Assembly (NCBI GenBank): GCA_024516035.1
Contig: CM044958.1
Coordinates: forward strand, 28,613,755-28,677,754
Direction of reading: 5' to 3'
From: Bactericera cockerelli
Taxonomy: Eukaryota > Arthropoda > Insecta > Hemiptera > Triozidae
DNA length: 64,000 nt
Part shown: positions 33,286 through 47,400 of the stretch, piece by piece
Position numbering within the stretch: position 1 is the stretch's first letter
Layout: the number at the start of each line of letters is the position of its first letter
Position numbers and translations under genes: made by a program
Notes under the pieces: generated by a model
What the model saw: only the letters and a program-made list of their open reading frames with translations
What the model was told of the DNA's origin: nothing
Databases searched by the model: none

Positions 33286-36200
33286 CAGAATCTTCATTGT
33301 TAAAAACTAAAAGCCACCGCTTAAACAGTTCTAGAGCAAAGGTTTTCAAAACTCCTCGTTCCTCAATATTGCACCATTGCCACGCTTACTGCTTTCGTAT
33401 TTTTCTTCTTATAACTTTTTCTCGTGTTTTTTTACCGGGCTCCGTGTTGAATTTCGAGAGTCTTCGTAAAAAAGCTCTGAAGGCTTCTTGCTCATGTTTT
33501 AAGGCTAAGTTTTAATGATGCACTTCAAGAGAAGAGGTTCTATGTTCATCATGTCTTACACTCGCTACAGTACACTACATGCCATTTGTAGCATTCTTCC
33601 TACCATTTTCTCTTTGATGTGAATCTAATATGAAAAATTGAAAGGTTTGAGATAGGTACTCTCTTTTACGCACAAAAAAAGTTACAAAAGAGAGATCAAA
33701 TTAAAATATGTTTGTGTATTTTTTTTATATAATTTATAGTTATTGAATTTTATACATTTAAGGCGAAAGGATGTGAGGGAGAGAGAGACAGAAAGTTACT
33801 AGAGTTTATTTTCCTAAATCAATGGAGGTTCGTATACCTAATGAAATCAGATCTTTGTCTTGTTTTTTCCACGGTATACATTGGTACACTTCATGATTAA
33901 TAATAAATGGAGAAAAAGAAAAGAGAAATTGAACATGCAATCAATGTGAAAAGAAAGGACAAGGCAAAAGTGAGGAAAAAGCAAAAGAACACAATGACTT
34001 TTCAGCATGTTGGGGGGTCTCATAAAAAAAAAATCTCCCCTACCATCTCGCATAATATTTGGGTATGGGGCTGTGAATACCCCTGACACATGGGCTGGTA
34101 CGAACTGGTATGTAGGGAAGTGGTGAACGAGAAAGCCAGGAGGAAAGAGGTGGAAAGAGTGACGAAAGAGATGGAGGAGGAAGCGGAGAGGGAAGGGGTT
34201 GAACGTCAGTGGATAGTGTTCTCCCGTCGTCCTTACTAGCGGAGAAGAAACATGAAATAAATAAATAAAATATTATGTTAGGGAAAAGGAAATTTTGCTT
34301 TGGTGTTCACCAAAATACAGGCAGTCTCCAGGGAGCACTGAGGCATGTCTCTGTGTGACACAGGAGTGGTGAGGATGTGTGTGTCGCATTGGGGGTCATG
34401 TTGGGTGTGACGATAAATAAGAAAGAGAGAGATTTCAGTCGAGAATGAGAGCAAAAAATTAGAGGAGACGCAATCATTATCCTTTTCGTCTTTGACTCGA
34501 GTAGGACGTAAAGTGCGATGGAGCCTCTTTTTTCTTCAAAAAATTGTCTATCCTTGTCTTCTTTCAATTTGCCATTTTTCCAAACCTACTTTGAGTCGGC
34601 ATTGTTTAATCTTTTCCTCATGGTTGAGGTTGGTTGGTTCTGGAGGATTAGAGGAAGGATGGAGAGGAAATAATTAGGTGGCTATCACGCTTATTTGCAT
34701 GGATATTTTTCATTTCGTGTATGTTTGCCTTTACTCTTTTGTTATAGTAAACTATTGTTGTGTTTGGAGAAAGATTCGTGCATGAACTCTGTCTTCGCGA
34801 AGATCCCTCACGAATATTCCTAAATAGGAAAATATTATTAAGCAAAGAAGATAATAAACTGTCTATTTTATTTCATATTGAGAATCATTTGATATTCTAA
34901 AAGCTTTCTGTCAAACTTAATACAGTTTGTTTTAATAAACACCGGAAACATTATAACAGAAAATACGTGGCAACCCCCTACGTTCTGAATATTATTAATA
35001 ATAAGCCGTGTTTTGTTGTGACAAGTACCTCGAGGTGCGAGGCACAATAAAATGTTAGTTCAAATTGATATACTTAATAAAAGATAACATGCCTTTCACT
35101 GGTTTGTAGGTATCTACAGAAGGTGTTAAAACTTTTATCATTTCACGGACGATTAAGTTAGTTAGCCGGTTAGACCCCAGAACGGAGACAGGGATGACTT
35201 AACAGCACCTGGTGGAGAAGTATATAATATATTGTGTACTTAAATATAAAAAAATGGAGTGACGTCACTGTCCAAAACAGAGTTTTCTGAAGACGTTTAA
35301 TGAGAATTTTATTCAAAACTTCTCCATTCTTTTTGAAAACCTTTGAAAAGAAAAATTGTATAAATTTTCGTTGAATTTTCAGATTTATGGGTATTTACAT
35401 ACAGAAAAGCTGAGAATTCATCTTTTATTAATATTTGAAGAAAAAAACAAGAATTTAGAAATTCCATTTTATTCACAACTTTTCGAAGTTCTAAATGATA
35501 AACATAACCAATTTTATTTCGGAAATACGTCTCAACTTTTCACATTTTACATGGGTTTATAGGTATTATTTTTAAATACAAATTGGTAGGTACCTATGTA
35601 CAGTACATTTATGTTTTGCTTTTTAAAATGTGGTACATATCTAAACTGATATTGTATATGTTGGTACCTACAACAAAATATAGTTATTCCAAACTTTGTA
35701 AATAATATTTGAAACGATTCTCGTAGGTTGCTCATTCCTCTAGCCTTCCTAATTTTATAGTATATAAATTCATTTTATTTTTTTAAGAATGAAAAATCTC
35801 ATATTATTTGTATTCTCTCATATTCATATTCTTGTGAGATAATACGAATCAAAGCAGAATTTAAATTTACAATGCATTTCTATTTTTATGTAGGTATTTG
35901 TTTCATTTCTTTTAAAAAATGCAATTTTTGTCATTTGACGTTCTGTTGAGGAATTGAAGAGGTAGGTACATCTCCATGATATTTATTCAAAAGCTTCTTG
36001 GATATGAGAGTTCAAGAAGAATATCAGAGTAATTAGGGAAGACTCCATTTTTTTCTACAAGGAAAAACATTTTAAAATATTTATATACATCATTAAGTTC
36101 TCTGTACTTGTGCCTTTTGTTTTATGACGCGAAAAGCCGGATGAATAAATATCTATGCTGAATAGGACAGAATAAAAAAGTCATGAATAGAATAAAATGT

Positions 36201-36796
36201 GACTGGATAACTCGCAAGACGATGACATCACAAGTCTTTAGTTCACATTTCTCTGAAGAAAAAGTCAAATTTATTATTATCTTCATCTACAAGTCCCAGT
36301 AGCATATCCCTTGACAATTTATTTTACATCACATAGTTAATAAAAGTAATGAAAATTAGGGGCGAAATTATTGAACAATTTGATTATTAATGAACAAAAT
36401 CACAAGTTCAAGTCCGAACTTAAATTTCCCCATTTAAAACAATACGTAAAATCTATCCACAGAAACATAACAAAGAGGCCTGTTGATTTCGCCTTAAAAG
36501 TAGATAGTCTACGGCTGATGATTGGAACCGGTTAATCAAGCACCCGGGTACTCGGGTACCTACCTAATCTCTTTTTGATCAATGCACCTGTCATTCGAAT
36601 GTCCGCTTCAATTTAGCCTAGCGTCCACCCTTTTCCGGTTTATTTCAACAATAAAATAAAATACTGTTAGAAAACAGGAAGGAAATGGACTTGTAATTTT
36701 CATGGCAGGACCCACGAGATGAAAGGAACCATGGTGTCTGCACAAGGATCACGTTACATCAGCCTACATAATGACTCTGGGTCTAGCACCCATGCC
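33286..36796. other. no gene recognised
   Basis: AT-rich. Includes a purine-rich tract at 34107-34200 whose charged open frame is compositional, and no recognised repeat family. Confidence 0.45.
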
Positions 36797-36901
36797 CATC
36801 GGACACAGTTTTGTTTCGAAATTACTACATCGGACACAGTTTTGTTTCGAAGTTACTACATAGGACACAGTTTTGTTTCAAAATTACTACATCGGACACA
36901 G
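36797..36901. repeat. 31-bp tandem repeat, about 3.3 copies
   Basis: GGACACAG recurs at 36801, 36832, 36863 and 36894, exactly 31 bases apart. The unit is close to GGACACAGTTTTGTTTCGAA ATTACTACATC. Confidence 0.9.
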
Positions 36902-39900
36902 AAAGACTACCACGAATAGCAAAACCAAGCCTGGATGTGTGTTATGTTGAGGACAGCTAATGCATGCAAGCTCTTGTTTTAAGCTTGAATCATCAGCACT
37001 CCAGGCAGTCTGGGGTATGTTCAGATTAGTGTAATATTATGTACAATATGTACATGTAAAGACAAAAAAAATATATGAAAAAAATAATTTAAATCATGAA
37101 TAATCAACAAACAAAAAATTCACTGTCAAAAATTCATTTCTATTCTACTGATATGTTTTTAGAATACCCTGTTTTCTTTTCTCTTGTGTAACAGAAGCAA
37201 GGTATTCAGTTCACCTGAACAGGTACAGGCAGACGCAGTACACGCCCTGATGTGTGTAGTGTGTACCTACTCACTTACCATCAATAATGATAGGGAAAAA
37301 GCTCAGTTTCTATAATATAAGTATAAATACCTCTTATTAATACATTCAAAATAGGAGAATAGGACTGCCCAGAATCCTGGGGAGAGTATATTATATTTTA
37401 TTAGCGATGATTATTAATTGCTAACCGTTTAAAACGGATTAAAGTCCTATGGAAAAACGTAATTACAACTTTAAAAATAACTTCAAAATATTACAAAAAT
37501 TCCAATGATAGGTAACATGGTAACAAGGTACGTGGACGATAAAAATTATATCCACGGAATATGTCACACCTTTCAACAAAGATTTCTAATTTATTAGATT
37601 GGACAGTTGAATAGACTGATGAAAATGTGAAAATCATTGATCCATTGGAGGTTTAAATAAATAGGTAGATATATTATTCTATCATTTCTATCCCAAAATT
37701 GTATACAAAATTTTCATAGAATTGAATAATAATAATTAGATACTATAGTTAACAAGTGCCCTTGGTAGTGTGTATTCACTGAATGCGTACCTACCTACAT
37801 AATTGAAAACAACTGTAGTTCCGTAGATCTGAATTCCCCTTGTGAATTTTCACAAAAAGAAGAGAGGAAAACCAAACAATCGGATATGATGTAAATATAT
37901 AGCAGGTTTATTTGACGACAGTCAATGTTCATCCATTAGATTCTCGACACAGAACTGTGACAGTACCGTGGATAATGAGGAAATCATTTTTTCTATGACG
38001 ATTGCGCATCAGTGACTAAGTATTTGACAACCCAGTGTTTGCAAACTGTTAAAGAAGGATTTACATTATATCAATTAATCAACGAGAAAATACTGTAAAT
38101 TACCATCTTCATGCCCAAGTAATCAATGTTAATTGAAGATTGAAGTTAACATTTTTTTTCTCGACACACAAATAAAAAAGTAGGTATGCTGGAATATTAA
38201 ACCCACAACAAGGATATTCTAGCTTATTGTAATTTTATTACGATTATTGAATTTCTGAATTAGATCTGATCATCATTACGATTTGTAATTAAAATGAATG
38301 AAGAAAGAGTGAGAGAAAAAAGATCCAATAAAGCAATAGGATATTTAGGGCAAGGACTCTGAATGTTACAGACCTCTCTTTAAATAAATATTCATTTAAA
38401 AAAAAAAAAAAAATAGGATATTTTTAATGGATCACTTGCACCTATTTTTTTACTGGCTCCATCGACAAAGATTGTAAGGATTTTCGTGTTTTTTTTTCGA
38501 GCTCGGAAAACTTGTTAAATCTGACGTCAAACAGTGTAAATTTGAAAATCATTTTTTGTTAGCTCTGAATACCTACACGAAACGATTCCAGACAAAACTT
38601 CATAGGGATTTTATTATGAGTGATAAAGAAGACCGAAGCCCAGAACACGATGAAATCTTTGGTCGAAAAAAAAGCCCCATAAGAACAAGTAGACGGAAAA
38701 ATCCAATAGGTAAATAAGACGTCACCAATCCGCTTTTTTCGATTGGGCAACTTTAAAGGGCTTTTTAAGGTCTTTTGCGTTCATTTTTCGTTCTATAGAT
38801 GGCGGAAATACCTTTCTCTGGTATATTTACTACAGAATTAGTAAATTACTAATTATTTTCCATTTGCAAGTGACCCATTACCAAAAAGAAAGTTTTCTTG
38901 TTTTAATTAGGAATGAAATGAATCATTTCATTGATTTAATGTGCATGGTGGTTTCATTAGGTACTGTTTAATTGAATTTAGAAAACGAAATTCACAGATG
39001 CTATCTCCTGTCTAGAGAAATAGAAAATTATTACCTACTTGTTTATGCTGCTTGAATAAACCCAAAAATAAGAGACAGAGAGAGAGGGAGAGAGAGAGAG
39101 AGCTTTGTCGAATAAGGCCTAGGTCTCGGAATGATTTCATTGAGTTTTATTATTTAAAAAAACAAATTGAATTGTACTTTCATGTGCAATATATGGAAAA
39201 TATTAAGAAAATTTAACCTAGATACTAACTGGAGTTCCACGGTGGACAAATACTCTTCTGCGTCTTAATAATAATTGTTATTAATAACAATTGCAAAATT
39301 GTTCTTAATAATAATAATTTAGCAAAAAGAAACTTGATTTCACTTGTCATCTTGTAAAAGTAATTACAACATTTAATGCAACAGTGCTGACATCCTAATG
39401 GTCAGAAGATGACACTATTCCATGTTTCTATCATTAACGTAACGGCTACTGATACTGATGTACCATTGTACCTACTAGGTGGTTTTTTCAACGTCCGAAT
39501 CACTTATGCTGTTTCTACTGTTGACTGGCAAATTATTCCAATGAATCAGAATATAATTCCGGATACGAACTTCTTCTACTACCTATTATAAATAAAGCCT
39601 ATTTAGAAGTGGGTATAGCAGCACAACCATGCGACTATGGGTTCAGCCCGTTTTGCCAGGATATGACAGAACTATAGCAATGAGTTCTTTTATTATACAT
39701 ATTATATGTATAGTCGTATGCCATGATAAATTACTGGGTGGATGAGAGTTAGATAAATTTTTCTATGTATAATTATGTATGTTGTCATTATGTTTGGTTC
39801 TGTGATTATCGAATCAAAGTTAGCTGGAGTTGGACTTTCCAGCGAATATGAAATAATATTCAAAAGCAGCACCACCAACAAGAGCTTAATTACCAAAATT

Positions 39901-42900
39901 GGTAAAAAAAATGAATCATAATCAATTTTGAATGGTTTTGACCTTAACCAAAAATTTGATATAAAATAATCATGACAGTTTGACTGATTTTAAAATTTCA
40001 AATTACCACAAAAGGTAGAAATGCCTAAAAAAAAAACTTATTTTCTGTACTTTTCCGGCCAAAGTGTTGCTGGAAAAGGGAGTTTCATTTTAGACCACCC
40101 TGTATGTTTATGTTCAGCGAATGTGACTGTAGGAAAAATATAGTGCTCGCTTGGTTACACACTGTGACATCATTGAAAATATATTTGAACGCATAGGGAA
40201 AAAAAGTTGTGAAAATCCTCCTACATATTGTGATCGCCAGTATCAACTGTGCCACAACGGCGCGGCGTTATTCGGACAAAGTACCCGACTCTGCTCTGGT
40301 AGTCTGCTTGTATTTCATATAAGAGAATAGAAGGCCAGGTAAGTGAGGTAAGTTGTTTATAAAATATAGGTCGGGGAGGAACCTACGTTGGCGATAACAC
40401 ACAAAATTCTTTTTTATCACACAATTAAATTTGAATTTCTGGCAACATTTTCCTTACGAAATATAGAGAATGTTTACCTACCCAGGATGAATGAGATTCT
40501 GCCTGATTTTGAAATACAGTGACATGCGTGTAGCCTATGTAGTATGCATGTTGATTTGTAAGGAGCTTTATAGTCGTGGTACTAATCCTTCAGTATTATC
40601 TATGGAGCTCTGAGCTTTAGTAAATTTATAATCAAAGGCTCTCAGTCCATATTCCATTAAAGGATTTAAAAGCAATGTCGAAATTTGATCTTGAAATTAT
40701 TTCTACTTTTATTCAAATTATTATAGGTATAATTGTGCAAATATTCATATTAAATATATAATTTAAATTCTTAAATAATAAAATCCAGGGTTATAACTGT
40801 AACGAGTGTACAAAAACATTAGTCCCCATTTACCTACTATTCTAGGTAAATCCTACAAAATACGCAGAAGAAGGAGAGAAAAACTTTATTTCCATCACAA
40901 TGCAGATAGTTATGATTTCAGAAAATCGTTTTTGAAAATCTTAAATATGTTAATGAAAATAAAAATATTTAAATAAATCTATATTGTTTTATCATCACCT
41001 GGCTAGATGGTCTAGGGCTGGGGTGCAGGATTTGTCAAGCCATTAATGATGTCCTTTCATGGAAAGGACAGAAAAATCTGGAATAGTATGAAATGCTAAC
41101 TTTTGATACCTTTGGAGAAGATTTAAAATAATTAAGACATTCAAATGTTTGAGGACGGAAAAAAATATTTTCCATGGTTTTAAAGCACGAAATAGCAAAA
41201 ACTCTCCATTTTACTCTTTGATCTCTACATGCCCTCGTCCTGTATCTTGCCTTAGCTTTTCATCAAGTACCTCCTCGCAGGAAAAATTTAAATTTTCCAA
41301 AGAAAATATTTCTCTATGTATGTCAAGTGTTATTGAGAAGAGCGAGAGCAAAAAAGTTCACCTGCAGCTTTCTACGTGTAGGTATCTACCTACCTTAGGA
41401 CCAAAAGTTCGAATGAAATAGTATTTGAGTCAAAGAGTTTAAAAGATCAGGTAATAGGTACATATTTATAACAAAAAATGCCAGTGCCAGACTGGGAGGA
41501 GAGTGCTAGGGTCCATGTTTCGGGAGAGTTTTCACTGATGTATGATCTTTAAAAATCATACCTGAGGCTCTATGTAAAGGTTTTTAGGTATGAATATAAC
41601 TTATTTATTATAATTTTATTATTTTTTTCATAATTTAAAAAAAAAAAATCAGTAGGTAAGTATACTGAGCAATTCATGTAGTCTATGTACCTGCAAAATA
41701 TGTACTACATATATACCACTATACTAAACCTACTATTGTTTCTGTACTATCAAGCATCAGCTAAATTTCTTGTGGCTATGAAGTTTTCAAACATCAACCC
41801 GTCCAGGTAAAGTGGTCGATGTGATAAGACTTGAATCTTTCCAATCATTCCACATCCGTATCAACTTCTCATTTTCGAAAAGGAAAAGGCCACAAAAACA
41901 TATCGGAAGAGTTTGACTAATAAAAACTAATGGGGTTAAGAGGAAGCGCTGGAAGTGGTGCGAGGAAGGAAGGATGTAGCAAAACCAGAGTCATCATCAT
42001 AAAACAACAACGAGCACAGAATAAAATATCATGCTTGTACAAAAAATGAAATATTACTTTAAGTAAAATTAGAAAATGAAAATGGGCGTGGCATTTTTGA
42101 TGGCAATCATTTTCCAGCAGAGCGATAGAGTTTTTCCTTCGTCAGAGTTTGAGTAAAATATTCCACAATATCCACTTTCATTTTATATTTGCAGCAAAAT
42201 TCAGAAATGAAGCACTGTGGGAAAGATTTTACGATTACAAAAGGGATTTCATTACATTAGGCTAAAGTTTTATGTGAAGTTTTCAAGTGGAAATTCTAGA
42301 CTTTTTTTGAGTAAATTTACATAAATATCTGGATAATGCATATTTTTAATGTGACAAGGTCCCTTCACTTACGAGTGTGTTATGTACTCATAATATGGAT
42401 GTATAGTTATATACTTTATTAAAACTAAGAATAACTTAATAAGCTATCACTTAATAATGTATTACCTATACACATGTATTGTAAATATCCATAAGCTGTG
42501 ATAATTATCTTTTCTTTTTTCTTCTAAAACTCTTAACTTTTAGTCAAAATAGCCAGAAAATTTATTCAAATATTCAATTTGAGTTCATACGTTGATGTTA
42601 TTAAAACGAAACGATGTACGACAATGCCTCATTACGTAGAGTAGGGTTAGGAAAAATATATCTACAATGCCATGCCTCGAGCCGTAAATCGGGTACAGCC
42701 ATTAAAGACATGATGTGTATTTTTAAGGTATCAACACAAAAAAACGCTTGCATACGAGTCTGCAACCATTGGGACATTTTCATCTTTACTATTCAAGGTC
42801 TAAAACTTAACTGACCAAATTTCGTATTGTGCGCATGACACATACTTTTTCTCTTCTCTCTTTTTATAATAAAGAAAAAGTTATAAAAAAAGAAGAAAAT

Positions 42901-44305
42901 AAAAAAAATAAAAATATTTCGTTACATAATTTCGTCACATAATTTCGTTACATAATTTTGGTTATGTGCCAGAGCAAAGACATGAAAATGTCAAAAATTC
43001 TACAGAAAACATCCTCGTTTTTATAATACGGTATGTTGTAATTATAATTTTATAATTTGTGTCACAGATAACAGTGTGCAAGTGTGCGCTGATCTTCTAG
43101 CAGGAGCAGTCCCATCATATATCATCATTACTATAATTTAATTAACCCACTGAGTCATGCCATGGATGGGAAGCCTTTCAATTCAAGATGTTGTTTCTAG
43201 ACAAAATACTCGGCAGCCAATATATGTAGGTACTTTTTAATACTTGGAATTCTATACATCAAGTAAGATATCTGGTATATGGTAAAAAATTACTGCTAAT
43301 ATTGGAATAATCAGCCCAGTGTACATAGCCTGGGAAGACTCGCATGACGACAAATCACTACGGAACAGCAGTCTACGAGACAAATTACTACGAAATAGAT
43401 ATGCATAAGATAACAATAACATACCTAGTAAATTTGAATTATCATAAACTTTTTTTTCCCCTTATATTAAATTTCGTATCGTTTCTTAAATTCTTTTTTA
43501 TGACGGGTCATTCATTATTATATATGTCAAGACCAATAAAAAAAAATAAGGTCGAGAAAAACCAATATTTTTGAGGTGTCTAAATCCTCAGAAATATTGG
43601 AACAAGGATTGTAAGAGAATTAGAAAATTACAATTATTGGTTCCTTAAATTCTCTTATATCATGTTATTTTAACAAAATAAAATTAGGCCTTTTAATCAT
43701 GCCTAATAGTGATCCCGACTATTTTATGTTATATGGTCTAATATCTGGGTATTTTTAAAGTCCCATGGAACTGTAATAATTTTAATCTCAGTAAGACAGA
43801 TTGGCCTTTTAAAACAAAAATAATAACTGAAAAACCAAAGTTTTTCTTATCCGTCCGGCGAAACTAAAAGGACTGATGGTAGATTCTATGTAAAATTGCA
43901 TTTATTAAAACGAGTCAGGTACATGTCTTGCCGTAATTAAAATGTTTTTCACCCGACTTTAAGTTCATTACTGAAAGGAATGGAGGTGTAAAGAAATGAA
44001 GGAAGGAGAATAAAGCAGGCTGAATTAGTAATGTATGTCTATACATGAACTCATTCATAAGATAAGAAAGATTATGAGTAAAACTCTGAGAATAGGATAA
44101 TGGACAAAATTGGGCATGGAATTAGTTTATATATTATCTCATCAATCTCATGTAGATCACTATCCGCACTGATCGAGGCACTGATCAGTAGTGTATCATA
44201 ATACGAGCCCCTGAGATCTACATCATCATCATCATAGGGTGCCGTCATCGTGAACGATGGTAGTCAGACAGTGGAGGAATGACTCAGCACTTCTACCACT
44301 GTCTT
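36902..44305. other. no gene recognised
   Basis: 7.4 kb of AT-rich DNA. Minor features are an A run at 38398-38413, a GA microsatellite (39071-39103), an isolated ACCACCCTGTATG terminus at about 40096, and three CATAATTTCG(T) words at about 42925-42957. Confidence 0.45.
39071..39103. repeat. GA microsatellite
   Basis: Interrupted (GA)n reading GAGACAGAGAGAGAGGGAGA followed by more GA. Confidence 0.8.
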
Positions 44306-44440
44306 CTAGTCCCCCAGCCAGACTGCTAGTCTACTCCCTGTTTATAGTCCCCGAGCCAGACTGCTGGTCTACTCCCCTTTTTATAGTCCCCCAGCCAGAC
44401 TGCTGGTCTACTCCCTGTTTATAGTCCTCCAGCCAGACTG
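44306..44440. repeat. 38-39-bp tandem repeat, four units
   Basis: AGCCAGACTG occurs at 44316, 44354, 44393 and 44431, spaced 38, 39 and 38. The unit is CCAGCCAGACTGCTGGTCTA CTCCCTGTTTATAGTCC. A short (CAT)n lies upstream at about 44220. Confidence 0.9.
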
Positions 44441-47400
44441 AAGGCTACATACATATAGAAAATATAGATAGGTACTAAAAGCCATATGTACTGACATGGG
44501 TTTCCACGAATTCCCAGTCAACCAAAAACATCACAATATGTCTTTAGGATAGTTGTCAGTTGTCAGGATATGACAACTGAAAATAACCTTGACTCAGGAT
44601 AGAAAGTCCTTCATTAGGCAACTTCTAGTAAAAAGTAAAGGAACTGATTGTTTAAAAGACTAAAATAAGTAGGTAATTATCAATTGATCAACATAGAGAA
44701 ATTCCCGGCCTAGAGGTATGGATACTACAGCTATATGTTTACCCCACAATGCTGGCATTTAAGTTTATTAATTCATAAACGTCGACGACACCACTTGCCA
44801 CAGGGTCTTCAAGTTAGACACTTTTCCAAACATAAAGAAGAAAGCAAACTATTGCGAGTTGACATTCAGCTTTGCCATTTTCATGCATGATGCCTGTAAA
44901 ATCAACATACATTCACAATCAGGTTGAAAGCTTGAGTCATTTTTACGGTGCGGCGCTGCAATATGATTTTCAGTAGTGAAATAGGCTGAATGGGGAGGCT
45001 ACTATTAGAGGATGATCCACCAGGAACTCATGAGTGTGACTCACTCTCACCCAAGAAGTATGACTATCACTCAAACAATGCTAGAGTAAACCAAAAATAT
45101 TGTATTCCTCAAAATATGTTTTTGGGATGAAATGGCACATCCACCAATTTTAGTGGATGTGCCTATTGTGCTATATTTATGTATCTATAAGATAATCTTC
45201 CATCAATACATAATATTATATTAGTTTGGCATCTTTCATACACAGTTCTGTGCATGTTGAAAATGACTTTAAGTATAGACGAAGTATTTACCTATATATA
45301 TATAGATCTATTAGTACCTATATAGTAATTTGCAGAACAAGATTAATTGTTATTGCGATCACAGAGGATCTTAAATTTTATCATTAATATTATATTATTG
45401 TGAATTTGAATTCTGATGATCCTAGTAGAATCGTGAAAGGTCACACTATTCAAACAGAAATTATAGGTACGTAGGTAGTACACAAATAAAATTTCATTAA
45501 TCTCTTTGTATGTATACATATACTATACATACACAAGACGCAAATAGTTACTTAATACATTCTGTCACTCACACACAGCTGTATTTTCGTAAAAAATCTG
45601 TAATTTATATATGTAGAAACGTCATCATGTTTTTGTTGACATAACCCATCGAAAAAAATATGTATACCTAAATAACGTCATATAAAAGATAATTGAAATC
45701 ATATCTAGGTTTCACTAATTTTGAGAAGCCCTGTTGGTACTTGAAAGGTGAAGTTAAATTATTAAAAAAGGCAACAACAAAAAAATATGGTTTTCAAGGG
45801 CTCAAGATGTTTTTCAAGAGACATTGGTTTCGAGTGCGAACTATTAGTAGCATATTCATGGTACATATCTAATAAAGAAGGTTGCTAAGAATCACCTGTT
45901 GTCTGCTTCCGTGCCAGGAATGAAGAAATCCAATTTAAACTTCATCCATCAACACATTCTTAAGACACCAAAAAGACACCTTGCTTTTAGCTATAAAAAA
46001 ATAAATTAATAGCTAATCATAAGTGTTTTTTGTCCGTGTAAATGTGTAGGTAGTATTCAGGAACTCACTACGACGATAAAAAAAGAGAAAAAATATTGAT
46101 CATTTATATTTATACAATCAAGTTGATCCACAGTTTCAGAACCACCTGGTCTCTTTTATATCAATAAAACAGGGATGGAAAGTCAAGTCTCCCCCACAAG
46201 TAGCTATACGTATCTAATCTGTACACAATAGACCTATACCTGTGCTATCTAATCTGTCTACCCAGCAAGAACAATGTGTGCTCTCTTCACACAGGTGATA
46301 ACAGAGTCTGGCACACGACAGCTGCGGGCAGAATAATAATTATATCCCCAGCAGCTCTCTTCATCTCGATGGAATCACAAGCCCTCAGATACAAGGAATA
46401 CATCTTCCAATAATTTATTGAGAGCGTATTAATTACGCGGCTGTACCAAAGTAGGTATAGCAGAGGGTCTCGGATAGATAGTTATAACATTGGTATTCTA
46501 GTCAACCCAAGTGTACCAAAGAAAATGAAACAACTTAAATAGTTCTATACGAAATCTAAAAACTCCTCTTCATATTAATTTTCTCTCGAGACTTGTGTGG
46601 TTGTTGGGTGACATACTATCTGTATTATTAGGTCATTTTATGCTCTATACTTTTCAAATTTTAGCTTATTCAAAAGAAGGTAACCACCAGGTGAGGTCAA
46701 TGTTCAAAGCATTATCTACCATCTAACCCTTAGAGTAGATACCCAAGAGAGAAACAGTTTTATTGTAAAACGGTGCGGCCCAGTACTGCCCACATATTTG
46801 AAGGTTGCTAAAAAACACAGAATAGCAATCAATACATAAAGAGCTCATCTTTTTTTATATACATACTTTCGTTTTCTTTCTTAATTATTTTTCCATTTTC
46901 TTTTTTCACTTAGTTAGAATAAATGTGAAAATCTACTATTTTAACACTTTCACAAATAATAGTTTGTGATAGTACTTTTAATAAATTCTTGGGAAGGTTG
47001 AACTTGTCAAAGAAATGTAGGTATAACATTTTTTGTTATACTTTCAGGAATATTCAGCTACAAAGCTCGCAGAAAAGTACGAATATGTGAATGCACTGAA
47101 TACTTACTTCTAAAAGTTGTAGAATAGAATTCAGAGATCCTCAAAGTAGAAGTTAAGATACACATCTGTGTCCACGTCAAGTCACGGGTATTTCCTCTTA
47201 TCAGCGTTATGAACCGCCTGAGCCCGTCATAGCGAAACGACCGGTTCTCTCTGATGTTGCTGATAACACAGTGGATTACTGATAGCGGTGAGGACTGAGA
47301 AGGCTCTTGCGTATAATGAGCACTGGGAAAACGTGTAATCTAAATACACAATAAGTGCTGGGGGATTGTATCTGTATGTACAGGGTGTGAGACGAAACAA

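Noticed and set aside
34107..34250. Charged, coiled-coil-like + strand frame (EKARRKEVERVTKEMEEEAE)
   Set aside because: It is a purine-rich tract, and any frame through it looks charged. There is no start or splice context.
34307..34567. 86-residue - strand frame, considered as a cpo 5' exon
   Set aside because: No conserved couch potato sequence and no clear donor in the required phase 0.
36797..36901. CRISPR-like array
   Set aside because: Head-to-tail 31-bp tandem repeat without spacers in a eukaryotic genome.
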